Below, piece by piece: positions 12,553 to 23,484 of a stretch of 64,000 bases of DNA. A program made the position numbers and the translations under genes. Numbering within the stretch: the first letter of the stretch is position 1; each line of letters starts with the position of its first letter. Origin of the DNA: Berberis thunbergii (taxonomy: Eukaryota; Streptophyta; Magnoliopsida; Ranunculales; Berberidaceae); the NCBI GenBank assembly GCA_003290165.1, contig QNQO01000458.1, forward strand, positions 186,001-250,000. The letters run 5' to 3'. A model generated the notes under the pieces. The model saw only the letters and a list, made by a program, of their open reading frames with translations, did not search any database and was not told the origin of the DNA.

Positions 12553-12695
12553 ATGTTCTTGTTTGCTCGCCCGGCCTTCTTCTCTCCATTGGTCATTCGA
12601 TACATGCACAGACTGAAAACCATTAGAGCGTGCTTTCTGAAGCTCTTCAAATGTCATACCAGATTTCTTTAATTTCAACAATCCCCGAACAGCAA
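12553..12695 (-). pseudogene. Unrecognised captured exon
   Basis: A minus-strand exon-like frame reads GLLKLKKSGMTFEELQKARS and then NGFQSVHVSNDQWREEGRA, before a consensus GTAAGT donor at 12552. The residue mix and donor look like a real plant exon and it shares strand with the neighbouring captured fragments. I do not recognise the family. Confidence 0.4.
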
Positions 12696-13078
12696 CTTAA
12701 CCTGGCGATATAGAACAACTACAACGTTATTTAAAAAATATATATATAAATAATAATGTTGTCATGAATCACATAAAAGATAGTCCCATAACGAGAATTA
12801 GTGCCCTTCGTTATGACCACTACTACAAAATTTATGTTGGAAATAAAGCATTCCCCGAAAAAAAAAATCCTAGACAAAGCTGCCAAGTGGACAAGTCAAA
12901 ACGGAACCTCAATTTCAAAAGTTTACATGGAACTTGATTGATTAGTTCATGAACATCTTCTTTTGATGTAGCTTTCACAATAAGGTGGTTGAACATATAG
13001 ATTAGTTTTTGCAAATAGAGCTATAGTCATAGGATCATGCACCATGTTTTGATTTGAAAACATTATTTCCCTTTGCCT

Positions 13079-13116
13079 GTTAGCTTCAACAAATGAGCTA
13101 AACCCAATCAGGATCA
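13079..13116 (+). repeat. Left part of 55-bp unit split by the inner CACTA element
   Basis: These 38 bases, starting GTTAGCTTCAAC, plus the 17 bases at 22934-22950 rebuild one 55-bp unit. A second, nearly identical unit follows directly at 22951-23005. The inner CACTA element therefore inserted into the first of two tandem 55-bp repeats. The last 3 bases here (TCA) are the target duplication. Confidence 0.88.
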
Positions 13117-13134
13117 CACTACACCAAAAGGGCT

Positions 13135-13612
13135 ATTTAGCTACGCCGAGCTGCCCACGGTTTTAAACCGTTGCTGTATTTGCCACGGCCAGTAACCGTA
13201 GCTATACGTACCAACAGCTTAAAACCGTGGGTACAAAACAACTTGGCCACGGTTTACAACCGTTGGTAAAGTTGTCACGGCTAAACACCGTGGCTAATAT
13301 TAGCCACGGCTCCAGACCGTGGGCATGTTTTGCAACGGCTTAAAACCGTTGCAACAAAAATATTAGCAACGGTTATAAGCCATGGCTACATGTAGCAACG
13401 GTTCAAAACCGTTGCAAAAAAAAATTTAGCAACGGTTCTAAACCGTGGCGACACTTAGCAACGGCTTAAAACCGTGGTAACAAAAAAATTAGCAACGGTT
13501 CTCAACCGTAGCTAAATCTAGCAACGGCTCAAAACCGTGGCTAAAAATAATTTAGCAACGGTTTTAAACCGTGGCTAGGTCTAGCAACGGCTCAAAACCG
13601 TGGCTACATGAA
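13135..13612. repeat. Left subterminal repeats of inner CACTA
   Basis: About 17-18 variants of a unit resembling GCAACGGTTTTAAACCGTGG occur in alternating orientation at about 25-35 base spacing. They match the array at 22484-22915. In the superfamily such arrays bind the element's own accessory protein. Confidence 0.9.
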
Positions 13613-14008
13613 AAGCTGAAAAATAAAATTGGGCGGGCTTCCCTTCTTTTGGCGCTCGACCTTCCCTCCTTTCGCAATTTCGCAATTTCACCAAATCGAT
13701 CGACTCTCCCTCCCTCGACCTGCTTCTCCCTCCATTCGATCGACTTCCATCGACCTGCTCCCTCCCTCGACTCGACTTCCCCCCTTTAAGTGTGGAGAAT
13801 TAGGTCGATTTCTGGCGGGTGAAATTTTGCTAAAAAATTTTGCTTCCCGCGCGTTCCCGCTCCATCTCCCCCTTTTCAACTAAAATTTCAAGGAGAGGGA
13901 AAGAGAGAAGGAGAAAGAGAAGGAGAAGGAAAGAGAGAGGGAGAATTCGAGCAACCCAAACAACCAAAACCCTTTGCTCCATCATGTCATATCATCCAGT
14001 AAAGTAAA
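13613..14008. other. Spacer before CREG fragment, CT- then GA-rich
   Basis: Pyrimidine-rich sequence with ATCGATCGACT words (13695-13790) is followed by a GA-rich run (about 13890-13945). The position directly before a start codon suggests a captured 5' UTR or promoter segment. No coding exon is seen. Confidence 0.35.
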
Positions 14009-15188
14009 ATGGTGTCCAAAATAGTCTCTGCTCTATGTTTTTTCTTCGTTTTTGTTGTCCTTGAAGCTTCAATTGCAGTACAGGGGAGAAACTTGTATTG
14101 AAAACAAAACTAAATCCTAATGATGCTGCTGTGTTTGCTAGATGGTTGGTCTCTGAGAACACATGGGGGGTCTTAAGGTGAATCTCTATATCTCTCTCTC
14201 TCTCTCTATTTCCATTTTTTCCAATTAGAATTTTTTATGAGTCTAATTTAAGTGTTCGTGGATTGTAGCGGTGTTGTATCTTTGGTTATATGAAACGGGT
14301 TATGGTTATTCTTAGGTTTATATAATTGGTTGTAGCTGGATTTGGATAATAATTGTTAAATGTGGTTTGTTGGAGGCACCTTTGGTTCTCTTTGTAAAAT
14401 GGGTTAGTTGATTTGGTGGAGACAAAAGAAGTCTTGTCAATTTTTATGACTAACACTGGATTGTGTTTGTCTCAATGATGATGAAAACACCCATTTTACA
14501 ATTCTGTCTAAATACGTGTCATCATGTCTGTGACTGGCTGAATAAAAGAATTGTTGAGGTATAGATTTTAACTGAAAACTGAACAAACAAACAAGCAACT
14601 ATTTTTAAGATTACAAATACGATACAAAGCATGAAAGCATTGAAAAGCTCATTTACGAGATCTTTGAACACATTCTATACTTTCTGCATTTTTTGATCTC
14701 TATGTAATATGAAAAGAATGACTCGTATATGTTTCTTTTGATAAATTAATGTGGCATTAGCCACTATCCTTGTTCTGGGAAGCAAAATTTGTATTTGTGG
14801 TTAAGTCCTCATATGAATTTGGACCATGATGTTAACATTGATACTTTGTTCCTGCAGTATCATCTCCAGTGACTTGGGAGGAGCTCCCTTTGGGTAAATT
14901 ATTTACATTTTCATACAGTTTGGCTAAGTTATTTTTTTACACCAAACTAATTTTTGATTGACATTATTATTCTCCGATGTATTCAGAAATGTAGTTTCAT
15001 TTAGTGATGGGAAACCTGGTAAAGGCTGGGGCATCCCATACTTCTACTTGACCACTCTTGACCCTACTGCAAGTAATGCATTGAATGATTCAAGGGCTTC
15101 ATTTACACTCAGTGAGTTCCCTCTTGGAACTTGTGGCAAGACAGATCCTGAGAACCCAACTTGTGCAAAGCTTACACTTAATGGAAAG
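14009..15188 (+). pseudogene. CREG-like protein (FMN-binding split barrel), captured 5' exons
   Basis: Three plus-strand exons match the plant homologue of CREG1 (PNP-oxidase-like split-barrel protein of the secretory system). Exon 14009-14177 has an ATG, a hydrophobic signal peptide and then NPNDAAVFARWLVSENTWGV. Exon 14858-14893 (SSDLGGAPFG) and exon 14987-15188 (NVVSFSDGKPGKGWGIPYFY through PENPTCAKLTLNGK) follow, with correct phases and GT/AG borders. Between signal peptide and barrel the frame is broken by a 1-bp change (NLY-stop). The C-terminal exons are missing, so this is a captured, disabled fragment. Confidence 0.88.
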
Positions 15189-16807
15189 GTGAATAATTAA
15201 ACATTTTGAACACTCATCTTTTTTGTGTCGATATTTTCATTAATACATGATGTACTATGGATGACTTGACCTTCATTTCTAGCACTTTTTCATTAGTCCA
15301 ATGAATATATCTTAGTCTAAAGCTTTGACATTGGCTATTTCAAACAATGATAAATGCTTATGTTTATAACTTTCATACCTGTATGCATATCATTAATTAA
15401 GAATGTAATAGTATTGAGAGACTGTGAGAGCATTTTTGATTGATTTGTGGAAATTTTAGAGGCTGGTTCCACAATAATAATAGGATGCTATCAGTATGGT
15501 GGTTATGGCCCATTTCTAATAAAGTGCTCTTCATCTTCATGTGTCTCTACTCTTTCCAAATTTGCCACGACTTACGTAGTTTGAACTCTGCTTCTTTCCT
15601 TGCTTTCATGTTAAAAAAATTATATTCCAGGAATTTTTTTTTCAGTTTTAAAGGTTTTTACTTGGACTGCTAGTAGAGATTCTGCAAAATACATCGTATA
15701 GCTCTTTACTAACTTTGACATCAACAGCCGCAGCATTTCATGCAATCTTTAGCTTGAACAAGATGGCTCTTTAATTTTGACATCAACAGCTCTTTAATTT
15801 ATATTGGAAATTTATCCTTTGCATTTTAGCTTGAACTTTAGGAAACAACCAAAAGTCTCTTGCGTTTGAAAATTGTTGGTTAAAGTCCACACTCACCTGG
15901 AAAGTTTTCGGACTCCACCAAATTATATATACACACTTAAGCTGCATACTAAACAAGATGGCTACAATCCGGTTCACAACACTTCCGACAAATTCATGTT
16001 CTTAAAGAATTCCAAGTAAATAAAATCGACATTGAAGGAATCTGTTTTCCTCCAGACACCTTTAAGGAGGATAGCATCAACTCCATCCAATTTGATTCAG
16101 ATGGATAGGCAGGAAACTGTATACATCGGGTTTTTAGCAGAAGGGTTTGGGGTAGCAGCTCTTTTAGTTGTAGTTTGTTTTGTTTTTGCTGTGCTCCTAT
16201 TCTCTTTCTTTGTTTCTTTATGTATAGATCTGTGTTTTATTGATTAAAAAAATTCTTAACATAAAAAGGGAAAAAAAAATAAAGAAAGAAACAGAATACG
16301 TAGTTATTTTTTTGGCATGCAAACTGAAATCACTATCTTCCTTTAATTGTTTTGCTAGTGTTTTCGATTCTATGGCATGAACAAATGAAGCACATACACC
16401 ATGCACACATGCATGTGCAAACACACACTCTTTGGTTCATATTGTATAACATGAGATTATTTACCAAGAAGTTAAAATCTAAGTGGTTTTGGTTGGAATA
16501 CTCCTACATATAAATTGAAATCCATTGTGTGTTCGAATGCCAAAATATATGGAAATATTTGTTTATAAATGTTCTAGTTTATGTTGCATCCTTTTTATTT
16601 TATGTTGTGTGTACTGCAAAGATCTTGAATGCTGAAGGTTGTTATTTATCTTTATTTGCATACATTTGGCAACTTGTAAGTATTTGCCTTTATTCATCCA
16701 TGATGCTATTTCTCAAGAACAAACATTGGTGTAATGTTGAATGAGGATTGCCATCCTGTAATCTGTCTGTCTATCTTTCTTATTTTGCCAACTTGGTATA
16801 CGAGCAG
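15189..16807. other. Spacer between captured CREG and NUA fragments
   Basis: No recognised exon. Some open frames occur on both strands but none resembles a family known to me. The junction between the CREG-derived and NUA-derived DNA must lie in this stretch. GA/CA-rich low-complexity runs occur near 16262-16285 and 16393-16430. Confidence 0.4.
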
Positions 16808-17266
16808 GAAAAGGAACTTTTGGAGTGGCATAACACATGGCTCAACGAGGAGTTGACAGTTAAAGTCACAAGTCTCATGGAACTGCGTAAATCACATTCG
16901 GAACTTGAGGCAGAGATGTCTTATAAGCTCACAGATGTAAGTTTTTTGGTTGTTTTTTTTTTCTCGGTGTCATGGCAGTTGGATATTTTTATATTTTTTT
17001 TTCCAGGTTGAGAGACAATTCAGTGAATGTTCAAGCTCTTTGAAGTGGAGCAAAGAGAGACTGAAGGAGCTAGAATCGGAATTGACATCACTGCAGGATG
17101 TATGGGCTAATCTATTGTCGCATGTCTTTTTGAGTTATGCATTTTCTTCTCACCTAGGTTGCCTTATAACCTTACACATGTGTTAATATCTTTCGTGAAG
17201 GAGTTATGCTCTTCCAAAGATGCTGCTGCTGCAAATGAAGAACGATTCTCTGCTGAAATTTCAACT

Positions 17267-18534
17267 GTGAGTTTAATTGAAAATTTTACTTTATATTACT
17301 TTCTCCAATGTTTCCTCATATATTAGTGAAAATGGCTTGAGCGTTTTGCTGGAAAGTACACTAGTGTCATTGTAAATTTTTTCTGGAAAGCACATGAGTG
17401 GATTACACTATGGTAATTTTTGTCATAGTATTTCCCCTTGTCTCCCTCTCTCTCCACACACACATTCAGGTAATCAGGTGGTGACATGATATTTCACGGC
17501 CCTTTGCACATTTTAGCATGTCTTAGGCAAGCTTTCCCATGCCTTTGGCATATACTAGCCTCTGGCATGCTGTGCGTATCACATGCTAGAAGCACCATGA
17601 GTTTTGAAAACTATTAATGTTGATTGGAGGTATCATTTTAAAGATTGTTAGGGAATGTGTTAGGACAATACCATTATACCGATTTCACAAAAATAAATTT
17701 TTGGACTAAAAGTCGTTATATAATAAGTTACTGACAAGGTTTTTATAAATGCTAAGGCACGCTTATTAACTTGCATTGAGGCGAAACACCCTAAGGGAGT
17801 GACAAAAGCCTTAACTGTGAAATAATGCATGTTTCAGCCCTGAGGTGTACACTCTCTTGAGATCCATAAGCTCAATTATGTTTCTTGTGGTTTATTGGCC
17901 ATTTTTATGTACAAGTTTTGTTGCTTAGCGAGATAAAATGTGAGAGAAGTCTAAAAAGAATTAAAATATAACTGTAGGAGAAAAAAATGTTCGCTTTTAA
18001 ACATCAACTTTGATTAGTGTTCATGCTTCCTAGGTGGCAATCTTTGTGATTCACTATTGGGCAATATTCACCTTCTCTGTAGTGTGAACAGATTCATGAT
18101 GGGGTAGTAGTTTGGCATGCAAGTTAGTTGTTCTATTATGTTCTATTAATCTTATGCAACATAAGTAACAGGAGGACATGTAATGTGTAGCGCATTACAA
18201 GCAGATACCAGGTTAAAGTTCAAAACATTATCAGGTTAACTTTATTTGAATAATGTGATCTTAAATCACTTTTTTGTATGATTTTGCATGCACTCATTTT
18301 TCAACCTTATTTGCAAGGCTCCTCAATGTGTTAGTTTGTTTCAACATTTCTGGACAACGCCATCGACAATACTTTATTTTTGTGACTAGGATCAGTGCAT
18401 GAAAATATTTCGGTTTTTAGGATGTTAGATTTTGAATGATATATGTGCTTCCATCTACTTATAGTTTCACTTTTGGAAGTTCTATAATCTGTCTTGGTGT
18501 ACTGTAAGTTTTAAATTTCACATCTTGATTGAAG
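17267..18534. other. Intron within NUA fragment
   Basis: A 1.27-kb intron between captured NUA exons 3 and 4. No coding content is seen on either strand. Confidence 0.5.
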
Positions 18535-18859
18535 GTGACTAAGCTTGTTGAATTATATAAAGAGAGTTCCGAGGAATGGTCTAGGAAGTCGGGCGAACTT
18601 GAGGGTGTAATCAAGGCATTGGAAGTAAGTGGTGATTGCATCCATGTCAGGTTACTGCAGACTGTGTCTATTCAGTTTCATTTATATGTTTATACCTTTG
18701 GTATGCAGAAACATTTGAACCAAGTTGAGATTGATTATAAAGAAAAACTTGAAAAGGCACTATCAGCAAGAAAACAATTTGAAAAGGTATGGCTTACCTC
18801 CATGTGTAGTTAACATGGTATAATTTGTTTACATCTAACTTCTGTAAGCTTTTTAGTTC

Positions 18860-19480
18860 AAAAATTCTGAACGGTATACTAATCACCCTCAATCTCCTTA
18901 TTTGCTTGGAATCATAAATCTCGTTGAAACAAATCAGCTAAAAACAGATACGAAACCATGGACTGTTTTCGCAAAAAACTGTTTGTATAAACTGGATGAA
19001 GCAAGACTGATTTTGCAATAACTTTGCTTTTATTCCAGAAGTGGAAGAAGCAAGGATCTGTTTATAAAAACAGATATCGAAGATGCAATCGAAGAAGCAG
19101 GACTCAAATTGATTCGAAACTCTGTTTGAAAAACTGTTTCAGTAGAAGCTCACAAATTCTCTGTTTTTCGTTTCAAGAACTGGAAGAAATCAAGAACTGT
19201 TCAAGCAGAAAACTCTGTTGTTTTCAAGAACTGTTCCAGAAATAGAATCACTTTATTGTTTCAATAACTGGAAGAACAAGACAGGATTTCGGATTAACTC
19301 TCCATCATACTCTCTTCTCTGTTTCTGTTTTGCAGGAAAAACTGGAAGAAGCAAGCTGTTTTGAAGGTATTCTGCTGCTCTGTTTTTTTCGTATGAAGAA
19401 GCAAAACTGCTCTGTTGATATGGGGAAGAAGCAAGAACTGGAATTCATTGCTCTCTAGCAGATGAACTGTTTTCTTCATT
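18860..19480 (-). repeat. Diverged copia-type LTR fragment in NUA intron
   Basis: Bases 18868-18920 share words with the minus-strand solo LTR at 28745-29650 (ACGGTATAC, TCTCCTTATTTGCT, GGAATCA). The rest is a run of degenerate GAAGAAGCAAGA-like repeats with CTGTTT words. It is probably a decayed, rearranged LTR; exact ends are not visible. Confidence 0.4.
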
Positions 19481-20316
19481 TCGTTATTCTGAAGAGCTAA
19501 TACCAGATGGTATATATAGAATTTGGTTCTTTTATTACAACGTTAGGAAGCTGCCGAGTTGAAAGAAAAGCTTGAAAAATGTGAAGCCGAACTTGAGAAA
19601 AGTAGAAAATCTGATGAGTTGCGCCTTCTCCCAATCAGTAGTTTTACTGAAGAAACGTAAGTACCTTCGATGTTTGATTGTACTTTACGAGCTTATTATC
19701 CTGGAAATTCTTACGATTCATATATATCTCAGTTTGTTTGTGAAGATATCATGGTTGTAGTTATCTGTTGCGCATTTCTTTTGTTGGATATATTCTTCTG
19801 CAGGTAATAAATGTACTATGTCAGTTCTAAATGCTTTGACGTCTTCAAGTTTGATTTTGACATTTTTCTTCTACCAATATCACTTGTTTAGTTGCTATTG
19901 TACAGTCTACAAAGCTTTTTATTGTCGTTGAGAGTTCTTCAATTTGATTGGTATTTTGCAGATGGACTTGTGGTACTGAGACTGATGATGTGAATCAGAG
20001 TAACCTCGTGCCTATTCCCAGGGTGCCAACAGGTGTTTCAGGAACAGCTTTAGCGGCTTCCCTTCTGCGTGATGGTTGGAGTGTGAGTGGATCTTTTGTG
20101 GTTTATATTTTTGAATACCAAAAAAATAAAAATTACATGACCTACATCTTCAGAATTTCATTCTTATGTCAAGCATTAGTTTATTTTTTACTTGCCTTTG
20201 TTTTCAATTTCTTTTGTTATTAGTTGGCTAAAATGTATGAGAAATATCAAGAGGCTGTTGATGCATTGCGACACGAGTGTTTGGGTAGAAAGCAATCAGA
20301 AGCGATATTAGAACGG

Positions 20317-21172
20317 GTGATGTATTCTTACCTTTTTTTTATCATATTAATATTTTGTTTTGCATGGAAGTTTGAACTCTTTGTTTGTTCTCCTTTATTT
20401 CAATCCTTTTACTTCTTAAAATTTTTTCTTCGCCTCTTCTATTCTGTGAATTCTTGCAGTTTACTTGGTTTGATTGAGATCACGATTGAGGTTTTATTGA
20501 TTCATATTTTGAGATTTCTACTTCTAGCATTGCCACTTCTAAGTTGTTTCATAAAGATAGGCACATATTTGATTTGCAGTATTAGGAAGCCCTTAGTTGC
20601 TTAGAAAAGTTAGCCCAACAGTCTACAGTGTGATTCAAGTGATCTTGTTTCATTTGGAAGTAACAAGATCTCTTTTCATTTGGAAGTAACAAATAAAACT
20701 TGTGTAGATTATGGAGGGTTGTGTTGATCATGGATTTTCGAGATCATCCATGTCTCTTGCATTATTGCATATACCAAGTTGTGGAGGTTTTTCATTTGAT
20801 GCTGACACAAGTTTTTTCTATGATTCTGTTTGTGTCAAGGTGTCTGAACGACACCTGAATATTAAAACAAAAAAAGAGATTAAGAAAAGAGATGATGTCT
20901 TTATTATAGAAAGTGATGACATATGTTATGCCTTGACTACAAAGCTAATATGAGGATCTTCCATATCCATGACTTGTATTTTATTTTTTTCTTGTAAATC
21001 AGTTTTTGATAAATTAGAGTTTTCATGTTTTTCATAGGAATAGCTCATTGCCATTAAATTTTTGAGGTCTTATATTTGTCTATACCATGAGATGATAGTT
21101 TTGTTGTCTTGTGGTTATTATTTGTAACTATTTTCAGATTCGTTCTATCCCACACAGTATTCGATTGTGTAG
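20317..21172. other. Spacer between captured NUA and TAF6 fragments
   Basis: No recognised exon. Around 20640-20690 the words TTTCATTTGGAAGTAACAA repeat in tandem. An 80-codon open frame at 20711-20953 (many Ser, Asp and Lys) has no family I know. The NUA/TAF6 junction lies here. Confidence 0.4.
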
Positions 21173-21281
21173 GTGATCGAAGCTCCCCTGCCGAAAGCCC
21201 CTCTAGATACATCAGTTGTAGCTCATTGGCTTGCTATTGAAGGTGTACAACCAGCCATTCCAGAAAATGCTCCAGTTGAAG
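21173..21281 (+). pseudogene. TFIID subunit TAF6, captured exon
   Basis: One plus-strand exon encodes [20 protein letters not shown] followed by [15 protein letters not shown]. This is the conserved linker just after the histone-fold domain of plant TAF6, a general transcription factor subunit. It lies between a TAG acceptor (21170-21172) and a GT donor. No other TAF6 exon is recognisable, so it is a single captured exon. Confidence 0.85.
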
Positions 21282-21851
21282 GTCTGTCTCTTAGCTCCAG
21301 TTTCACCTTATGCAGAAATTACTCGTATAAAGAGTTTGAGACAACCTTTTACATTGTCATTTTTTTAACATTGACATTTTCAACATCACATGCATGTATT
21401 TCAAATTAATCCAAGAACCCCATCATAGTTAGAAACTAAACATTACAGAGAAAATTGGTTAAGGCATTGCTTGAATATATAAATCTTATTAGGTGAGTGT
21501 GAAATTAGTGTCAAACTGTCAATACTCATCTCAGTCATGCCATATTGGAGCCACTTGGTCTGAAAGTATTCTAGTGGTGTTCTATCTTTTGATTCCTTGT
21601 TTTAGTTGCAACTGCTAAATGAATGAACAAAAAAGTTAGAATCAAAGAATTGCATTAGAGTTGTTTTGTTCCCTTTTGTTTTATGAGAAGTAGCCTGAGA
21701 ACGAAGAAGCAAGTAATAGCATCTTGTTTCCTTTCTCTATATTGCTCCGATCATGTGGATGTCACTCCTTTCCAAAAATATATTTATAAGTTTAATTTCT
21801 TTTTATATAGAGGGGAAATTGACCTCGTCATTGACTATTGGCTATGAACAG
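21282..21851. other. Spacer after TAF6 exon
   Basis: AT-rich sequence with no recognised exon. It may be a TAF6 intron remnant and the junction to the last, unrecognised fragment. Confidence 0.35.
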
Positions 21852-22163
21852 GTACAGGACATTAGCCAACAGCAAAAATATGGATTTGGTGGAACCTGGG
21901 AAAATCTGGCCAAACTTTCAGGATGTAAGATTTTCGCAAATTTGATGACTGCATTGAGTTTACCTAAACGAGAACACTTTCTCATATTCAGAAGATCTTA
22001 TGAATTTTTCTTTAAACTGGTGCAGGGTGAGAAGGATCATCCACTTGATATCCAAGATAGGAAATGTTTTCTCGAAAAATTGGATGAGGTTGCTGATGAT
22101 AGGGACGCTAAGGAGGATTTAAATATGAAATGCCTCCTAGATATGCTTAAAGACTCTCATTGA
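21852..22163 (+). pseudogene. Unrecognised 3'-terminal exons in inner CACTA
   Basis: Two exon-like plus-strand pieces follow consensus CAG acceptors. From 21852 the frame reads VQDISQQQKYGFGGTWENLA. From 22026 it reads GEKDHPLDIQDRKCFLEKLD and ends CLLDMLKDSH plus TGA. The last piece is acidic and helical. Joining them at the nearest GT donor does not keep frame. I cannot assign a family; it could be a fourth captured gene or an accessory gene of the transposon. Confidence 0.4.
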
Positions 22164-22438
22164 CCATATGAAGAACTATAGTGGTACTCACATGAACAAT
22201 CAACAAAGTTTAACAAGGAAAAGTCAAGATTCAAACAGTAGAAGAAATTTGGATGAAACAAGCTTAGATATGCTCCTAGATATGCCTCCTAGAAATTTGT
22301 ATTTGAGATATTATTTGATAGATTTTGACTCAATGTAATACATTTTCTTATTAATTACATTACTTTGCCTCCATTAATTACATTACTTTGCCTCCATTAT
22401 TTGATAGATTTTGACTCAATGACTCAAAGTCATTTGAT

Positions 22439-22440
<2 letters not shown>

Positions 22441-22483
<43 letters not shown>
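22441..22483 (+). repeat. Poly(A) run of about 40 bases
   Basis: A nearly pure A tract (C at 22440, then A) stands exactly where the right subterminal repeat array begins. Just upstream (22340-22435) a segment with TTACTTTGCCTCCATTA is repeated. It could mark an old retroposed end or be replication slippage. Confidence 0.7.
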
Positions 22484-22486
<3 letters not shown>

Positions 22487-22915
22487 CCACGGTTTTAAAC
22501 CGTGGCTATTGCCACGGCTCAAAGCCGTTGCTATCACGTTTGCCACGGTTTAAAACCGTTGCTAATAGCTACATCTTGTCACGGCTTAAAACCGTGGCCA
22601 GGGTTAGCCACGGCTAAAAACCGTTGCTACCTTTTAGCCACGGTTTACAACCGTTGCTAATATCTACACCTTGTCACGGCTTAAAACCGTGGCTATTTTT
22701 GCCACGGCTAAAAACCGTTGCTATTCTCCTTGCAACGGTTTAAAACCGTGGCTAAATGCTGAAAATCACCACCCCTACTCAAACATAAAACCGTTGCTAA
22801 ACATTTTAGCAACGGTTTATAGCCGTTGCAACAAATTTCGCGACGCCTCTGTAGCCAACGGCTCTTAGCCGTGGCAATGGGTTACGCCCACGGTACAGAA
22901 CCGTTGCTAAAGGGG
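22484..22915. repeat. Right subterminal repeats of inner CACTA
   Basis: Palindromic units around ACGGTTTTAAACCGT in both orientations, matching 13135-13612. They end just before the CCCCCTTTTTGGTGTAGTG-type terminus (read inward). Confidence 0.9.
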
Positions 22916-22950
22916 GTTTTTGGTGTAGTGTCACTAAGGTGGGGATACAT

Positions 22951-23005
22951 GTTAGCTTCAACAAATGAGCTAAATCCAATCAGGATCACTAAGGTAGGGA
23001 TACAT
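22951..23005 (+). repeat. Second 55-bp tandem unit
   Basis: An intact copy of the unit split at 13079-13116 / 22934-22950, differing at two positions (TAAATCC for TAAACCC; GGTAGGG for GGTGGGG). It shows that the tandem duplication predates the CACTA insertion. Confidence 0.88.
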
Positions 23006-23484
23006 GCAAACATGCATTCACTACATATTAATTTAGTTAGAGAGGCTTACTTGATCCTGCAGGTGTAAACAGATGGAGTCTTTCAACTCCTCTAACTGTG
23101 AGTATAATATTGGATGTGTCTAAAAATCAACATCATCTACATTTTGCGAAAGTTTTCAGACACGCACACAAAAAAAAAGGGCCTTTAGTCATGAATCTGA
23201 CCAATAATATTGGAAAGGAAAGATTGAAATTTAAAAGTATCTAAGCAAACAATAGCATATTAGATTCACATCACATCCATATCAAAACATTAAATTTTAC
23301 GGCATTCTAATGTTGTAGCTAACAATACCTGTACTTAGTTCAGGGTAATTTCCATTACCCAAAAGCCTAAGCATGGCTGACATCCGTCCCTTTCCAAATG
23401 TGCATACCATTGACACCAAAGAAACCTAAATATTATACACAACCATCAGTTACCACGAAATATTCAAAGAGATAACCAATTTCA

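Larger units (their letters stand above)
16808..20316 (+). pseudogene. Nuclear-pore anchor NUA (TPR/Mlp homologue), captured eight-exon fragment
   Basis: Eight plus-strand exons match an internal coiled-coil part of plant NUA, the nuclear-basket filament protein: 16808-16936, 17007-17099, 17201-17266, 18535-18624, 18709-18786, 19547-19656, 19962-20082 and 20224-20316. They splice in frame to 780 nt (260 codons) with no stop. Typical segments are ELCSSKDAAAANEERF, KLVELYKESSEEWSRKSGEL and GVSGTALAASLLRDGWS. Full NUA is about 2,000 residues, so this is roughly an eighth of it, without start or end. The frame is intact, so a chimeric transcript could encode a coiled-coil peptide, but no promoter or start is evident. 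I class it as a captured fragment. Confidence 0.9.
13117..22930 (+). mobile_element. Inner CACTA element with captured gene fragments (Pack-CACTA type)
   Basis: The element runs from CACTACACCAAAAGGG to TTTTTGGTGTAGTG, a perfect 13-base terminal inverted repeat beginning with the diagnostic CACTA. It is flanked by a perfect 3-bp target duplication TCA (13114-13116; 22931-22933). Both subterminal zones are filled with short palindromes around ACGGTTTTAAACCGT. The 9.8-kb body has no recognisable TNPD transposase. On the plus strand it carries fragments of three unrelated host genes (CREG-like, NUA/TPR, TAF6) plus terminal exons I cannot name. It is therefore a non-autonomous, gene-capturing element. 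The clean ends and target duplication make it younger than the outer element that contains it. Confidence 0.93.

Noticed and set aside
7027..12695. A functional multi-domain minus-strand gene made of ASD, NUP85, NUG2 and DnaJ segments
   Set aside because: The segments belong to four unrelated genes, carry stops, frameshifts and at least one lost acceptor, and lie inside transposon-like borders.
13141..13612. A CRISPR-like array
   Set aside because: Units are palindromic, irregularly spaced and in alternating orientation inside CACTA ends in a plant genome; they are transposon subterminal repeats.
22365..23068. Plus-strand proteins across the right CACTA end
   Set aside because: They are translations of the palindromic subterminal repeats and poly(A) run.
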